Shown one piece after another: positions 5,283-6,629 of a DNA stretch of 6,629 nt. The position numbers and the translations under genes are program-made. Source of the stretch: CAZDUS01 sp964609375 (lineage in GTDB: Bacteria > Verrucomicrobiota > Kiritimatiellia > CAIKKV01 > CAITUY01). Where the stretch lies: NCBI GenBank assembly GCA_964609375.1, contig CAZSSA010000111.1, positions 1 to 6,629 of the forward strand. The letters are read 5' to 3'. The notes beneath the pieces are model-generated. The model had not been told where the DNA came from. It saw only the letters and a list, made by a program, of their open reading frames with translations, and searched no databases. Positions within the stretch are counted from its first letter, which is position 1. Every line of letters starts with the position of its first letter.

Positions 5283-6473
5283 ATGAGCACAAAACAAAGT
5301 TCATTATTCCCCTCATCACGCTCCATCAATGTAGCAGCGGCTTGGGCCAAAACCATTCGCCATCAAATTCACCAGTTTCCGGAACCCGGTTTCCACGAAA
5401 CCCGCACCGCCGCGCTCGTCGCCAAACACCTGAAGGCCATGGGCTATCAGGTGAAAACCGGAGTCGCCAAAACCGGCGTCGTCGGACTGCTCAAAGGGAA
5501 GAAACCTGGCAAGACCATTGCGCTCCGGGCCGATATGGATGCACTACTCATGCAGGAAAAAACCGGAGTCCCTTATGCATCAAAGTTCCCCGGTGTCATG
5601 CACGCCTGCGGGCATGACGGACATACAGCAATCCTTCTTGGAGCCGCCAAAATACTCGCCGAACGACGCAACGAACTGTCCGGCAACGTCAAGCTGCTGT
5701 TCCAGCCATCGGAAGAAGGTGATGGCGGCGGCTTCCTGATGGCGAACGCCGGAGTCCTCAAGAATCCCGATGTCGACGCCATCTATGCCATTCACGGATG
5801 GGAATCCATCGATTGCGGAGTCATCGGTTATACGCCAGGCCCCTGTTTTGCCTCTGCAAACCTGCTGGAAATTACCGTGCATGGCAGGGGCGGTCACGGT
5901 GCCGTCCCCCATCGGACCATTGACCCCATTTACCTGTCCTCCGCCATCATTCAGGCATTGCAATCCGTGATCACTCGCCGCATCAGCCCCCTTTCACAGG
6001 CGGTCGTCAGCATCTGCAAAATTGACGGCGGCACAACGCACAATATCATCCCGGACTCGGTTAATATGGTGGGCACCATCCGAACATTCGATCCCCACGT
6101 CAGGCAGTCCATCATCCGCGAAATCAATATAATCTGCAAACAGGTCACGGCCATGCATGGTGGACGTGCCGAATGCCGGATTACGGAGACCTTTCAGGCA
6201 ACCGTCAACGATCAGGCTTCCTTGGATTTTGCCAGGGAAGTAGCCGCTGAAGCGCTCGGTGATGATCACGTCAGGCAAGTGCCGCCTACCATGGGCTCTG
6301 AAGACTTTTCATGCTTCCTCCAGCATGTGCCCGGCGCCTACTTGCTGCTGGGGCTCAGGAAGAAAAAAGGCCCCTCCTATTCTGTTCATTCGCCTCATTT
6401 CGACTTCAATGACGATGCCATTCCCGCCGGCATCAAATTCATGAGCGGCCTGGCGCTGAAATACCTGAGGTGA
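5283..6473 (+). CDS. M20D-family metallo-amidohydrolase (N-acyl amino acid / peptide amidohydrolase)
   Basis: This is a predicted cytoplasmic zinc or manganese hydrolase of the aminoacylase / hippurate hydrolase / IAA-amino-acid hydrolase family, which cleaves amide bonds of N-acylated amino acids or related small compounds. I start at ATG 5283 (396 residues), placing RHQIHQFPEPGFHE at about 26-39, as usual near the N-terminus. Expected metal ligands are visible: C109 and H111 in HACGHDGH, E145 in PSEEGDGG (E144 as catalytic base), H171 in AIHGW, and H369 in HSPHFDF. The dimerisation-domain signatures GRGGHGAVPH (201-210) and DGGTTHNIIPD (248-258) and the late GSEDFSCFL (338-346) are also present. 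Where most relatives have HxWP, this one has H-G-W-E-S. No signal peptide is seen. Only a weak GGA precedes ATG 5283; the frame stays open upstream to 4950, and ATG 5181 (behind AGGGG) is an alternative that would add 34 residues unlike the family. It is divergent from the regulator operon. The exact substrate cannot be deduced. Confidence 0.93.
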   Translation: MSTKQSSLFPSSRSINVAAAWAKTIRHQIHQFPEPGFHETRTAALVAKHLKAMGYQVKTGVAKTGVVGLLKGKKPGKTIALRADMDALLMQEKTGVPYASKFPGVMHACGHDGHTAILLGAAKILAERRNELSGNVKLLFQPSEEGDGGGFLMANAGVLKNPDVDAIYAIHGWESIDCGVIGYTPGPCFASANLLEITVHGRGGHGAVPHRTIDPIYLSSAIIQALQSVITRRISPLSQAVVSICKIDGGTTHNIIPDSVNMVGTIRTFDPHVRQSIIREINIICKQVTAMHGGRAECRITETFQATVNDQASLDFAREVAAEALGDDHVRQVPPTMGSEDFSCFLQHVPGAYLLLGLRKKKGPSYSVHSPHFDFNDDAIPAGIKFMSGLALKYLR

Positions 6474-6629
6474 AGAGTGCCCCGGAGAAGACGTCGAGGC
6501 TCCCACTCCTTCTTGCTATTACCCCTAACTCTTGAACCTTAACTTGCTTTGACCATGGCCGCACGGGATCACTCTTTGCCCGAAGTGAAAGCAACCCTGC
6601 TCCCTGTATTAATTTTTTTACGTATACAG
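6474..6629. other. Non-coding 3' flank with no supported gene
   Basis: After the amidohydrolase stop I see no credible coding region and no clear intrinsic terminator. A 5-bp inverted repeat TCACT/AGTGA (6569-6573 and 6584-6588) has a 10-nt loop and no T run directly after it. A T7 run at 6613-6619 lies in the loop of a separate 6-bp inverted repeat that ends at the window edge. Confidence 0.55.
6604..6629. repeat. Inverted repeat CTGTAT...ATACAG at the window edge
   Basis: CTGTAT (6604-6609) and ATACAG (6624-6629) are perfect reverse complements around a 14-nt T-rich loop containing TTTTTTT. The right arm ends exactly at the last base, so the repeat could be longer outside the window. It might be part of a terminator, a promoter for a gene to the right, or chance. 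Confidence 0.3.

Noticed and set aside
6564..6619. Intrinsic terminator after the amidohydrolase
   Set aside because: The available hairpins have 4-5 bp stems with 10-11 nt loops and no T run immediately after; the T7 run is about 25 nt further downstream.

Overview
The window is a bacterial chromosomal segment, moderately GC-rich, with dense coding and no RNA genes, CRISPR arrays or mobile elements that I can recognise. Gram-negative-type signatures (NtrC-family sigma-54 activator, Dpp/Opp/Yej-style permeases with a large extracytoplasmic loop, RNase R) are clear. I cannot place the organism firmly; an environmental Verrucomicrobiota/Kiritimatiellota-like or related Gram-negative lineage is only a guess.

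Layout. Four genes lie head to tail on the minus strand, read from right to left: a sigma-54-dependent response regulator (5082 to 3730), a DppB/OppB-type ABC permease (3717 to 2386), a DppC/OppC-type ABC permease (2381 to 1425) and RNase R (1414 to beyond position 1, 3' end cut off). The gaps are 12, 4 and 10 nt, so this is very probably one transcription unit. A roughly 200-bp divergent intergenic region (5083-5282) follows, holding two small palindromes, a direct repeat and candidate promoter elements. On the plus strand, 5283-6473 encodes an M20D-type metallo-amidohydrolase. The last 156 bp hold no gene I can support.

How the genes may work together. The two permeases would form the membrane channel of a peptide/oligopeptide (or nickel/microcin-C-like) importer. 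Its binding protein and ATPases are not in the window. The divergent amidohydrolase belongs to a family that removes acyl groups from amino acids or small peptide-like compounds, so import followed by hydrolysis of an acylated or peptide nutrient is a reasonable inference. The adjacent NtrC-type regulator is an obvious candidate controller of either or both. RNase R is a housekeeping exoribonuclease that appears to be carried at the operon's end.

Most notable: the DppB-type permease contains an in-frame insertion of about 129 residues in its first extracytoplasmic loop. The insert is glycine-rich, predicted beta-rich, and differs in base composition from its flanks. It includes two uninterrupted 9-nt G tracts (coding strand) that could be slippage hot spots.
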